From NCBI GenBank assembly GCA_019358945.1, contig JAHHIE010000009.1, forward strand, positions 62,001 through 126,000: a DNA stretch of 64,000 nucleotides, given 5' to 3'. Below are positions 47,930 through 56,241 of this stretch, one piece after another. The position numbers were made by a program, and so were the translations under genes. Numbering within the stretch: position 1 is the first letter of the stretch; each line of letters begins with the position of its first letter. The notes under the pieces were generated by a model. That model was not told where the DNA came from, searched no databases, and saw only the letters and a list, made by a program, of their open reading frames with translations. This stretch comes from Stenomitos rutilans HA7619-LM2. GTDB lineage: Bacteria > Cyanobacteriota > Cyanobacteriia > Leptolyngbyales > Leptolyngbyaceae.

Positions 47930-50900
47930 ATGACCGAATGGAATTTAAGGACATGGGTTTTGCTGAGCAGTGTTATGTGGGTATTCGGTGGTGTGCAACC
48001 GATCGCCGCTCAAGTTGTTCCTGATGCCACGTTGCCTGCTGGAGAGCGATCGCAAGTCACAGGCAACCCTAACGTGCAAATTGATGGTGGGGCAAGGCGA
48101 GGCGGCAACCTGTTCCACAGCTTCAGTCAGTTCTCTGTGCCAACGGGAGGCTCTGCTTATTTCAACAATGCCGCTGATGTGCAGAACATTTTCAGCCGCG
48201 TGACGGGTGGGTCAGTCTCGAATATCGACGGGCTAATTCGGGCAAATGGGGCGGCAAATCTATTTCTGCTCAATCCCAACGGGATTTTGTTTGGCCCAAA
48301 TGCATCCCTCAACATTGGCGGTTCCTTTGCGGCAACGACTGCTAATGCGATCGGCTTCCCCAATGGTGAGGTGTTCAGCAGCGACGCGACGCAACCATTA
48401 CCGAGTCAATTGCTCACTGTAAATCCCAATGCCTTCTTCTTTAATCAACTGACACCCAAGCCGATCGTCAATCAATCAACATTCAACGGCACAGGTTTAC
48501 AAGTTCCAGTGAAACAGAACTTATTACTGGTTGGTGGCGCTGTGCAATTCGATAACGGACGGATAGCGAGTCCGGGCAGTTATGTCGAGTCAGGAAATGT
48601 GGGTGGAGTAGGAACCGTTGGTTTGTCAACTACTTCCGAAGATTGGCAACTGAGTATTCCCGATAGTGTTGTGCGAGCAGATGTCTCTCTCAGTAATGAC
48701 TCCCGAATCAACGTTCTTGGTGGGGAAGGTGGGAGTATTGCAGTCACAGCCCGAAACGTTTCCTTGAGTGAGGAAAGCAGATTTCGGGTAGGAATTGATG
48801 CTGATTTGGGCTTTGTTGGCGCTCAAACAGGGGGCATTCAGATTGATGCGACAGAAACAGTCAATTTGTTTAATGCGGGCTCGATCCGCATTGAAGTACT
48901 TCCTAGGGGCACAGGTAATGTGGGTGACATGACGATCACGACCGGATCGCTTTTTCTCACTGGGGTTTCTCGACTAGTTGCTGCTACGAGCGGACAGGGA
49001 AGCGTAGGAAGTATAAATATTCATGCCCGCAATACGGTCTCTTTCGATAGCAATAGCTACATACTTAACGCTGTGCAAAATGCGGCTATCGGTAATACTG
49101 GCGGTATCAACATTACTACGGGATTGCTTTCTCTTACAGGAGGTACTGAACTAGTTTTCAGCGTGAGAGGGCAGGGAAACGTAGGAAGTGTGAATATTCA
49201 TGCCCGCGATACGGTCTCTTTGGATAACAGTAAGGTATTTAATACCGTAGAGCCAACGGGTATTGGGAATGCTGGTAACATCAGTATCACGACGGGGGCA
49301 CTTGCTTTCACAGACGACGCTGCACTGATTTCCAGAACGGAAGGACAAGGAAATTCCGGCAATGTATCTATCAACGCCCGCGATCGCATCTCTTTAGATA
49401 ACAGTGCGATATTCAATACCGTGGAACCAACGAGTATCGGTAATGCTGGCGATATCGCTATCACGACAGGGTTACTTACGCTCACAGGGGGCAGTTACCT
49501 GCTTGCCAACACGAGTGGACAGGGAAACGCAGGCAGTGTGACTATCAATGCCCGCGATCGCGTCTCCTTAGACAGCAGTACTATATTTAATACTGTGGAA
49601 CCAACAGGCATCGGGAATGCTGGCGCTATTAACATCACTACGGAATCACTATCTCTCGTGAAGGGTTCTCAAATGATTGCTGGAACCTCGGGACAGGGGA
49701 ATGCTGGTGACGTTACAATTAATGCCCGCGATCGCGTTTCCGTGGACGGTGAGTCTTTGGATGGAACTATAGCCAGCACTATCTTCACGCAAGTGAATCC
49801 AGGTGCTTTCGGTCAGGGTGGCAATGTGGCGATCGCAACGGGAACGCTGTTTCTAACCAACGGGGGTGCTATCAATACTGCAAACACAGGTGGTACAGGC
49901 GATGCCGGTCGCGTTACCATCCAGGCACGTGACTCTGTGCAGATTCGTGGCACAGCGCCTAGTTATACTTATCTCCGCAGTGGCGTGTTTACCTCGGCAA
50001 CGCCAGGATCGGTGGGAAACGGCGGGGATGTCAGCCTTGCAACAGGCTCACTCTCCGTTTCCGACCAGGGAAGAATCATTACAAATGCTGAAGGGCAAGG
50101 CGATGCCGGCAATATCCAGATTCAAGCGAGTGGTGTTGTCTTGTTTGATGGTGGCGATGCTATCAGTACGTTCGATTCAGAAGCAGCAGGTAGGGGCGGT
50201 GATATTGAGATTGAGGCGCGATCGCTCTCTGTTCTGAATAACGCTCAACTCTCAGCTTCCACCACTGGCAACGGGAATGCGGGCAATATTACAGCCAGTG
50301 CCGATACGGTGACTGTGAACAGCGGTGGACAACTGCTCACCACAACATCTAGTAACGGTCGAGCAGGCGACATTACAGTGAAGACTCCAAACTTGCAATT
50401 ATCAGGCGCAAACAGTGGTCTCTTTGCTGGCACGACCAGTGCCGGAGATGCGGGTAATTTAACAATTCAGCCACGCGGAAACGGGCAAAGTGTCCAAGTG
50501 AACCTTCAAGATGGGGCGCAGATTTCTGCCTCCACCGCCAGCAGCGGTCGCGGAGGACAATTAACAATCGCTGCTCCCGAATCCATTACTTTAGCAGGGA
50601 ATGGTTCCATCATCGCCGCTGGAGCGGGGGGCATTGGGGCAGGTGGAAATTTAAGTCTCCGCACTGGAAGTCTAAACATTCAAGACCAAGCGGAAGTCAC
50701 GGTGAGTAGTTCCGGTACTGGCACGGCGGGTTCTCTATTTGTGGATGCGAATCGCATCTTCCTTAACAATCAAGGCAGCATCCGTGCCGATACAACGGGC
50801 GGTGGTGGAAATATCAATCTGCGATCGCCTTTCATCCTCCTCCGTAATGGCAGCAACATTACCACCAACGCTACGGGCAATAACGTTCCTGGCGGTAACA

Positions 50901-51559
50901 TTGCTATTGATACCCGCTTTCTGGTTGCGGTGCTCAGTGAAGACAGCAATATCAGTGCCAACTCTGAAGATTTTCAGGGCGGCAACGTTCGCATTAATGC
51001 CTTTTCCATCTTTGGCATTCAACCCAGTCTGGTTGCCACCCCTTTCAGTGACATCACTGCCACAGGTGCAACGTCAGCGTTGAGCGGCACAATCGATGTC
51101 ATTACCGCAGGCATTGACCCGACTTCTGGTTTAGTGGCGCTACCCACTGATCTTGCAGATGCATCAGGATTAATTGCTCAAGGCTGTCCTGCCGATAATG
51201 GCAACTCGTTTGTCATCACGGGTCGCGGTGGGTTGCCGCCCACGCCGGAACAACAGCTAGACGATGATGCGGAGTGGAGCGATCAACGGAGGCTGGTCGT
51301 AGCTGGGATAGGAGGACAGGGAGACGCGGAGATGCGGAGACGCGGAGACGTTCAAAATTCAAAATTACCCTACACCCCATCCCTCATCCCCCACACCCTA
51401 CACCCTACACCCTACGCCCCAATCGTCGAAGCAACCGGAATACAAATCACTTCCAATGGAAAAATCTTTCTAGTCGCGATCGCCCCCAACCCAAGCGTAC
51501 AGAATTGGTTCAATCAGCCAGGCACTTGCAGCGGTAAGGTCGTAAACCACTTAAAGTAG
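47930..51559 (+). CDS. two-partner-secretion haemagglutinin-type exoprotein (TpsA)
   Basis: A 1209-residue secreted protein. A signal peptide (residues about 1-28, cut after PIAAQ) is followed by the TPS secretion domain (about 30-170: GGARRGGNLFHSFSQFSVP, NIFSRVTGGSVSNIDGLIRANGAANLFLLNPNGILFGPNASLNIGGSF). The rest is a beta-helix with about five 60-residue repeats of the type TINARDRVSLDSSTIFNTVEPTGIGNAG. The C-terminus after a G-rich tract has an odd low-complexity stretch and a final GxCSGKV. Family exoproteins are adhesins or biofilm matrix proteins exported by a TpsB pore; no tpsB gene lies in the window. Confidence 0.93.
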   Translation: MTEWNLRTWVLLSSVMWVFGGVQPIAAQVVPDATLPAGERSQVTGNPNVQIDGGARRGGNLFHSFSQFSVPTGGSAYFNNAADVQNIFSRVTGGSVSNIDGLIRANGAANLFLLNPNGILFGPNASLNIGGSFAATTANAIGFPNGEVFSSDATQPLPSQLLTVNPNAFFFNQLTPKPIVNQSTFNGTGLQVPVKQNLLLVGGAVQFDNGRIASPGSYVESGNVGGVGTVGLSTTSEDWQLSIPDSVVRADVSLSNDSRINVLGGEGGSIAVTARNVSLSEESRFRVGIDADLGFVGAQTGGIQIDATETVNLFNAGSIRIEVLPRGTGNVGDMTITTGSLFLTGVSRLVAATSGQGSVGSINIHARNTVSFDSNSYILNAVQNAAIGNTGGINITTGLLSLTGGTELVFSVRGQGNVGSVNIHARDTVSLDNSKVFNTVEPTGIGNAGNISITTGALAFTDDAALISRTEGQGNSGNVSINARDRISLDNSAIFNTVEPTSIGNAGDIAITTGLLTLTGGSYLLANTSGQGNAGSVTINARDRVSLDSSTIFNTVEPTGIGNAGAINITTESLSLVKGSQMIAGTSGQGNAGDVTINARDRVSVDGESLDGTIASTIFTQVNPGAFGQGGNVAIATGTLFLTNGGAINTANTGGTGDAGRVTIQARDSVQIRGTAPSYTYLRSGVFTSATPGSVGNGGDVSLATGSLSVSDQGRIITNAEGQGDAGNIQIQASGVVLFDGGDAISTFDSEAAGRGGDIEIEARSLSVLNNAQLSASTTGNGNAGNITASADTVTVNSGGQLLTTTSSNGRAGDITVKTPNLQLSGANSGLFAGTTSAGDAGNLTIQPRGNGQSVQVNLQDGAQISASTASSGRGGQLTIAAPESITLAGNGSIIAAGAGGIGAGGNLSLRTGSLNIQDQAEVTVSSSGTGTAGSLFVDANRIFLNNQGSIRADTTGGGGNINLRSPFILLRNGSNITTNATGNNVPGGNIAIDTRFLVAVLSEDSNISANSEDFQGGNVRINAFSIFGIQPSLVATPFSDITATGATSALSGTIDVITAGIDPTSGLVALPTDLADASGLIAQGCPADNGNSFVITGRGGLPPTPEQQLDDDAEWSDQRRLVVAGIGGQGDAEMRRRGDVQNSKLPYTPSLIPHTLHPTPYAPIVEATGIQITSNGKIFLVAIAPNPSVQNWFNQPGTCSGKVVNHLK
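51306..51421 (+). repeat. GGAGACGCGGA and CCCTACACC tandem repeats inside the exoprotein gene
   Basis: Direct repeats of GGAGACGCGGAGATGC-type units are followed by CTACACCC heptamers and read in frame near the C-terminus of the exoprotein. The same heptamers occur in the kinase gene and beside the four-helix-bundle gene. Confidence 0.6.
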
Positions 51560-51823
51560 ATCGATCGCCCTGTGCTTCCGCTATCCCACTCAAGTACATC
51601 TGACAAGAGATGTAATGTTGGAGCGATGATAGCTGTAATCGCAACGATCCAGCGTAAAGGTATTGCCATCCGCAACTTTCCTCAACTGAGCCTGCATGTA
51701 ACGGGTCTGTTGAGCGGAGACAAATAACATTCAAACGAAGCGTGAAGACCTTATTCGCCGCTCCAACAGAATTGTTATACGGCGATCATTGGTAGTTTGT
51801 GGCGCAAAGTAGGCATTACGCGT

Positions 51824-52276
51824 TTACTTAAGGATTAATGGTGTCAGAACAGGAGCCATTAACATTTCAAACTCCAGATTCGTTGCGCTAACTACATTTT
51901 CGACAATCTTACCATTCTGTAGCCGCATGACGTGGGTTTCAATGAAGGTGATATCTCGATTCGTTGCAGGAAGACCAAAGAACTCCTTGGCATGTTTCTG
52001 TACGGATCGGAATCGAACGACCACGCGATCGCCCGATGCAAACATATCTTCAATGATCATCTCTAAACCTGGAATCGGAGGAAAGGCGTCGAAAAAGCTG
52101 CTGAAAATTTGCTGGTACTGCTCACGTCCATTGATCGGACCATCTGGTTTCAATCCGGTGATCGCCTGCACCTGTTTGTCTAGAACGTCTGCTGCTACGG
52201 ACATATCGCCCCTACCCAAAAATTGCTCAACAAAAATACGAGCGATCGTCAAGTTTTGTTCTTCTGTTGGAGTCAT
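51824..52276 (-). CDS. SnoaL-like ester cyclase / NTF2-fold protein
   Basis: A 150-residue SnoaL-type protein: NLTIARIFVEQFLGRGDMSVAADVL (about 8-32), NGREQYQQIFSSFFDAFPPI (about 44-63), MIIEDMFASGDRVVVRFRSVQKHAKEFFGLPATNRDITFIETHVMRLQNGKIVENVVS. Family members are small polyketide cyclases or general ligand-binding NTF2 folds. On the minus strand, 50 bases downstream of an SDR gene, so the two may be co-transcribed. Confidence 0.88.
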   Translation of the reverse strand: MTPTEEQNLTIARIFVEQFLGRGDMSVAADVLDKQVQAITGLKPDGPINGREQYQQIFSSFFDAFPPIPGLEMIIEDMFASGDRVVVRFRSVQKHAKEFFGLPATNRDITFIETHVMRLQNGKIVENVVSATNLEFEMLMAPVLTPLILK

Positions 52277-52327
52277 TGTCGTTGTTTCCTTTTGTCATAA
52301 CACTGCAATCAAATATCACAAACCTGA

Positions 52328-53080
52328 TTACCAGGGCAGCGCGATCACCCCACCCAACTTCCGCATTTCGGCAAAAAACTTGCCCTGTGCGCCGTCATCA
52401 GGCAACGTTGCTAGATACATTGCCGTTTCCGCACCTTCATCGACGGTGAAGGGTGCATTAGAACCACCCATATCGGTTTTTACCCAGCCAGGAGAATAAG
52501 CGTTTACCAAAATGTTGGTTCCCTGAAGTTCCTTTGCCAGGATAGCCGTCAGTCCATTTAGCCCAACTTTGGAAAGGCGGTAGGAAGGAGCCAATGGATA
52601 GTCATCGCTACCCATCAACATCAGAGAAGCCATCTCGGTAGAAACATTGACAATTCGCCCGTAGTGTTGTGCTTGCATCAAGGGCAACAGGGCTTGGGTC
52701 ATGCGAGCAACTGCTAGAACATTGGTTGCAAAGGTTGCCAGCATCGTTTCCATTTGAACCGTTAATAGGCTAGATTCCTCTGGCTGCATCGTTGGGTTAA
52801 TCCCTGCGTTGTTGACCAAAATATCGGCTCGTCCATAGGTTTGCTGCAACCAAGTGGTGAACTGCTGCACACTGATATCGCTCGTCACATCCAGGGGATG
52901 ATAATCCACTGGAATGCTCTCACCGGATAATCGCTGTTGGGCAGCAAGACCCTCTTGCTCCTTACGGCTCGTCAGTACAACTTGAATATCCTCTTTCTGG
53001 GCTAACTGACGGGCGATCGCATAGCCTAACCCCTTATGGCTACCAGTGACCACTGCAACTCTCGGCATCATATTCATCAA
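52328..53080 (-). CDS. short-chain dehydrogenase/reductase, carbonyl-reductase type
   Basis: A 250-residue SDR: TGSHKGLGYAIARQLAQ (about 12-28), NNAGINPTM (about 88-96), catalytic Ser in VNVSTEMA and Tyr-x-x-x-Lys in SYRLSKVGLN (about 170-178). It most resembles carbonyl reductase 1-like SDRs. It diverges from a LysR gene, whose product may control it, with 84 bases between the two starts. The SnoaL-like gene follows. Confidence 0.92.
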   Translation of the reverse strand: MMNMMPRVAVVTGSHKGLGYAIARQLAQKEDIQVVLTSRKEQEGLAAQQRLSGESIPVDYHPLDVTSDISVQQFTTWLQQTYGRADILVNNAGINPTMQPEESSLLTVQMETMLATFATNVLAVARMTQALLPLMQAQHYGRIVNVSTEMASLMLMGSDDYPLAPSYRLSKVGLNGLTAILAKELQGTNILVNAYSPGWVKTDMGGSNAPFTVDEGAETAMYLATLPDDGAQGKFFAEMRKLGGVIALPW

Positions 53081-53164
53081 AAAATAGATCTTGGATTCGC
53101 AATGCTGTTACGGTAGCAACCTTTAGACTAGTGAACAAGTCGATATTACACATGAATACTATTA

Positions 53165-54091
53165 ATGAAATCAATAAACTTAGCAGCGATCGACCTGAAT
53201 CTGCTGGTTGCGTTTGAAGCATTGCTAGAGCAGCGTAGCGTCACTAAGGCCGCTGAACAGCTTCAAATTGGACAGCCCGCCATGAGCGCAGCGCTCAATC
53301 GTTTGCGGGTCTTGTTTGAAGATGAATTGTTTGTCCGATTAGGGCGACAAATGGAGCCAACCCTCAAAGCTTTGGCGATCGCTCCAGGCATCTTGGCGGC
53401 ATTGCAACAGATTCGCCAAACCATTACATGCAGTCAGACATTTGATCCGACCTCCAGCGATCGCACCTTTGCCATTGGCAGTTCAGATTACACAAGCTTT
53501 GTTCTGGTGCCACTGCTGCTGGAATTTAGCCATCAAGTCGCCCCATCGCTCAACTTCCAGATGATTGGATTTGAGAAAGACAGCGTTGGAGGGTTGTTAG
53601 AACAAGGAGCGATCGACATTGCATTGGGCGTTTTTCCCAACCCACCCCGGCAAACCCAATGGGAACCGATTTTTGAAGAACGATTTGTGGGAATTGCCCG
53701 TCAAGGGCACCCAGAACTGAGGCAGGGAACCATGAGTTTGGAAACATTCACTCATCTCTCCCATGCCCTGACAACTCTGCGGCGAGATACCGTTGGTGAA
53801 ATTGATCAAGCCTTAAGTCAGCGGAATTTAGAGCGTCGCATTGCCTTAACGACTCCGCACATGCTGACCTTGCCCTTTGCGATCGCATCCAGTGACTTGG
53901 TAGCAGCACTTCCTCACCGCATCGCTCTTCGTTTAGCAACGGTCTGCAACTTGACAATCTTTGAACTTCCAATCAAAACAAAACCGTGGATGGTTTCCAT
54001 GCTTTGGAGTGCATTGAACGATCAAGATGAAGCAAACCGTTGGTTACGCAAAGCAGTTAAAACGATTTCCCAAAAGATATGGGCAAGCTGA
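53165..54091 (+). CDS. LysR-family transcriptional regulator
   Basis: A 308-residue LysR-type regulator with N-terminal winged helix (LNLLVAFEALLEQRSVTKAAEQLQIGQPAMSAALNRLRVLFEDELFVR about 11-58) and the two-subdomain effector-binding part. The NodD/NahR-like layout (SDRTFAIGSSDYTSFVLVPLL) suggests an aromatic or quinone-type effector. It is divergently paired with the SDR and SnoaL-like genes, the classic arrangement for LysR control of an adjacent operon. Confidence 0.92.
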   Translation: MKSINLAAIDLNLLVAFEALLEQRSVTKAAEQLQIGQPAMSAALNRLRVLFEDELFVRLGRQMEPTLKALAIAPGILAALQQIRQTITCSQTFDPTSSDRTFAIGSSDYTSFVLVPLLLEFSHQVAPSLNFQMIGFEKDSVGGLLEQGAIDIALGVFPNPPRQTQWEPIFEERFVGIARQGHPELRQGTMSLETFTHLSHALTTLRRDTVGEIDQALSQRNLERRIALTTPHMLTLPFAIASSDLVAALPHRIALRLATVCNLTIFELPIKTKPWMVSMLWSALNDQDEANRWLRKAVKTISQKIWAS

Positions 54092-54335
54092 ACTGGTAGA
54101 GGGCAGTCCCAATACCCCCAATATTCACTCAACCTAGAACATCGACAAGTGAGGTTTGCATTGCGCCCCGCCAAAAATTTAGCTGTATAACGGCTCAAAT
54201 CAGCGGCGGCAGACAACCTTGAACTTAGCACCAACGACTCTCAACCGTCCGCTGCATTTGAATTGTTAGACCGCGCCCAACGAAATGTTTCTCAACTACG
54301 ATCGCAAATCAAAACACCAATTGGAGAGAATAGGG

Positions 54336-54728
54336 CTAGGGAATGTAGATCCGCCCCACTCCCGTATAGTTATCAATATCGAACAGAATCTCAACTAGAC
54401 GACTGGCACATCGTTCACGATAATTTTGTTCATCAAGTCTCTCTTTATTGCCAATCGTCACAATAGGGAGCGATGTCAGTGTACTGTTTTCCCGGATCAC
54501 TTGCTCCAGCGAATCGTCCCCTTTCATATTCCGATTTGCAGTCAGGATAATCATTTGATTGTCTTAAGCGACCTGCCAAACTAAACGATCGCTGCTGTTT
54601 TCGAGTAAACCAACTTCCTCAAACCCAATGAAGCGAATCGGTATCAGTTCGAGCCATCCTTCAGCCGCGATCGTGCCCCAGAGTAAGGTTGCCTGTCCTC
54701 TCAAGTTGTAGTCGAGCAGAAAATTCAT
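54336..54728 (-). pseudogene. broken PIN-like (DUF5615-type) toxin gene
   Basis: Reading from ATG 54728 gives MNFLLDYNLRGQATLLWGTI, and the frame runs on through FIGFEEVGLLENSSDRLVWQVA to an in-frame TAA at 54566-54564, then continues in the same frame with DNQMIILTANRNMKGDDSLE to the stop at 54336. The start resembles DUF5615/PIN-like toxins of cyanobacterial toxin-antitoxin pairs. One internal stop, 54 codons in, splits it. The 3' half has its own ATG at 54554. It follows a DUF433-type antitoxin gene with a 4-base overlap. Confidence 0.75.
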
Positions 54729-55099
54729 ACCTTGGACTCAAGCCTATCTTTCCAAGCTTGGAGTTTAGAACGGATAGCTTCTTGACCCGGTTTCGGGGGT
54801 GTTGCAGCAAGATGGGCAAAGTGTTTTCGATTGCGTTCTTCCCAATATTGCCGATTGTCTTCCGCAATTTGCAATACTTGTTGGTATTCAGCTTCTACCT
54901 CACTTTGATGAGCTTCGATGTAGGAAAGCGCAGCATCAACTTGAGCATCTGTGAGACAGAGCTTTTCGCGAATGAGCTTTGCAGGATAGCCAGCTATGAA
55001 GTAGTCCATCACATCATAAAGCGTGATGCGGGTTCCTGTGATTGTCAGACCACGCTCTGTTCGCGTAATCTCTGGTTGCCCAGTGCCTAATGCAGCTAT
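54725..55099 (-). CDS. DUF433-type antitoxin, start codon apparently ATA
   Basis: About 124 residues if read from 55099, or 95 residues from the internal ATG at 55012. The sequence ITRTERGLTITGTRITLYDV, then MMDYFIAGYPAKLIREKLCL and the C-terminal coil is typical of DUF433 antitoxins. AAGGAG stands 7 bases before codon ATA at 55099, exactly where an ATG should be, so the original start seems to have mutated (ATG to ATA). Both genes of this toxin-antitoxin pair are damaged. It might still be made from the internal ATG, lacking the N-terminal DNA-binding part. Confidence 0.65.
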   Translation of the reverse strand: MAALGTGQPEITRTERGLTITGTRITLYDVMDYFIAGYPAKLIREKLCLTDAQVDAALSYIEAHQSEVEAEYQQVLQIAEDNRQYWEERNRKHFAHLAATPPKPGQEAIRSKLQAWKDRLESKV

Positions 55100-55186
55100 A
55101 CTAAGACTCCTTGAGTTAACTGCTTCGCCTATATTTTAGCTCAAACCTAATCCTGAAAGGTTGGGAGTATTATCAACCGAACGCAT

Positions 55187-55347
55187 TCACAGTGATTCAC
55201 GGAGTTTTGCGATCGCTTTCAGGATTGCTTCTCGGTTCTTGCGGGATTGCATCCATTTTGGCAGTCGAGAAAATAAGCTACGATTCGACCACCCATACTG
55301 CTTATCAGGTCAAGTGCAGCGCCTTGTTCTGCCTCGTGCTCATCTTC
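55187..55347 (-). pseudogene. frameshifted gene remnant
   Basis: Two adjacent frames read as coherent protein: EHEAEQGAALDLISSMGGRIVAYF in one, then after a one-base shift (RLPKWMQSRKNREAILKAIA), ending in LRESL and a stop at 55187. No start codon is present. The source family was not recognised. It lies between the broken toxin-antitoxin pair and the broken marC gene. Confidence 0.4.
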
Positions 55348-55354
55348 TTAATCT

Positions 55355-55962
55355 TTACCTAAGCCACCGTTGGGCACCAATAGCCTGCATGATGAGTTCG
55401 ACAGCCAGTGCAGCTAAAATCATGCCTGTAACACGCTCTAAGATTGCAGCACCGTTATTACCGATGATTCGTAAAATCGGATTAGCCAGCAGCATCAACC
55501 CATAGATGATGGTCATAATGAATACAACAACACAAGCTGTTACCGCCTGTGATGAGATTGAATAGATCTGATTGTCTGTCAGCAAAACCACAGCCATGAT
55601 TGCTTCTGCTCCTGCGATAGACGGCACCGCCAGCGGAAAAACCGCAATATCATGACCCTTTTCAGGTGTTGCTGATGGTTCGTGCGAAAAGCCGAAAATC
55701 ATTTGCAAGGCAAGCAATAATAAGATCAAACCGCCTGCAACTTGCAAAGAAAGCAACTGAATTTTCATCGCCGACAGAATTGCTTGTCCTGCTGCAATAG
55801 ACCCTAATAAAATTACTGTGGAGTAAACAACAGCCTTAAGCGCGACTTACGGCGCTGCGTTTGAGCTAGATGTGCCGACAACGAAGCAAAAAAAACAGGT
55901 GTTCCGATCGGTTCGATTGTCACCCACAACGTCAGGAAATCACTCAGTGCTTTATCAACCAT
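55355..55962 (-). pseudogene. MarC-family membrane protein gene with frameshift
   Basis: Starting at ATG 55962 the first frame gives LSDFLTLWVTIEPIGTPVFF, the MarC N-terminus, and stops after a short nonsense tail. One base off, the sequence continues as ALKAVVYSTVILLGSIAAGQ and then the intact C-terminal 137 residues (LLSLQVAGGLILLLLALQMIF to QAIGAQRWLR). The one-base loss falls near 55841-55848. MarC proteins are six-segment inner-membrane proteins of unclear role. Either a pseudogene or a sequencing error. Confidence 0.7.
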
Positions 55963-56241
55963 GCCTAAAGTTTACATGGTCAAAGCTTAGTAAGGCGTAT
56001 CCGGTAATTGGAGGATACGCTGACGTGGAGACAGAGGGCCACGGAGACGAGATCGTAAACCTCTCAGCGTCATTCTGAATGACTTCCTTAACCTCCAGAT
56101 GCACCATACTGAACGGCTTAAATTGGATTAACTTATCTATCTAGTCTGGTCTGGCTTTGCAAAACCTGCGACGATAAAGTACAAACCCAGCCAAAAACCG
56201 ATATTCGCTGCTATCAGCATCGGAAGGAGCCACACAATGTC
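55963..56241. other. upstream region of the CHAT gene
   Basis: About 280 bases with no gene. A short GAGACAGAGGGCCACGGAGACGAG repeat-like stretch near 56027-56050 and the AAGGAG at 56224-56229 that serves the CHAT gene are the only notable points. Confidence 0.4.

Noticed and set aside
55872-56078. 68-codon plus-strand open frame.
   Set aside because: It lies opposite the marC N-terminus, and the marC reading is supported by family similarity.
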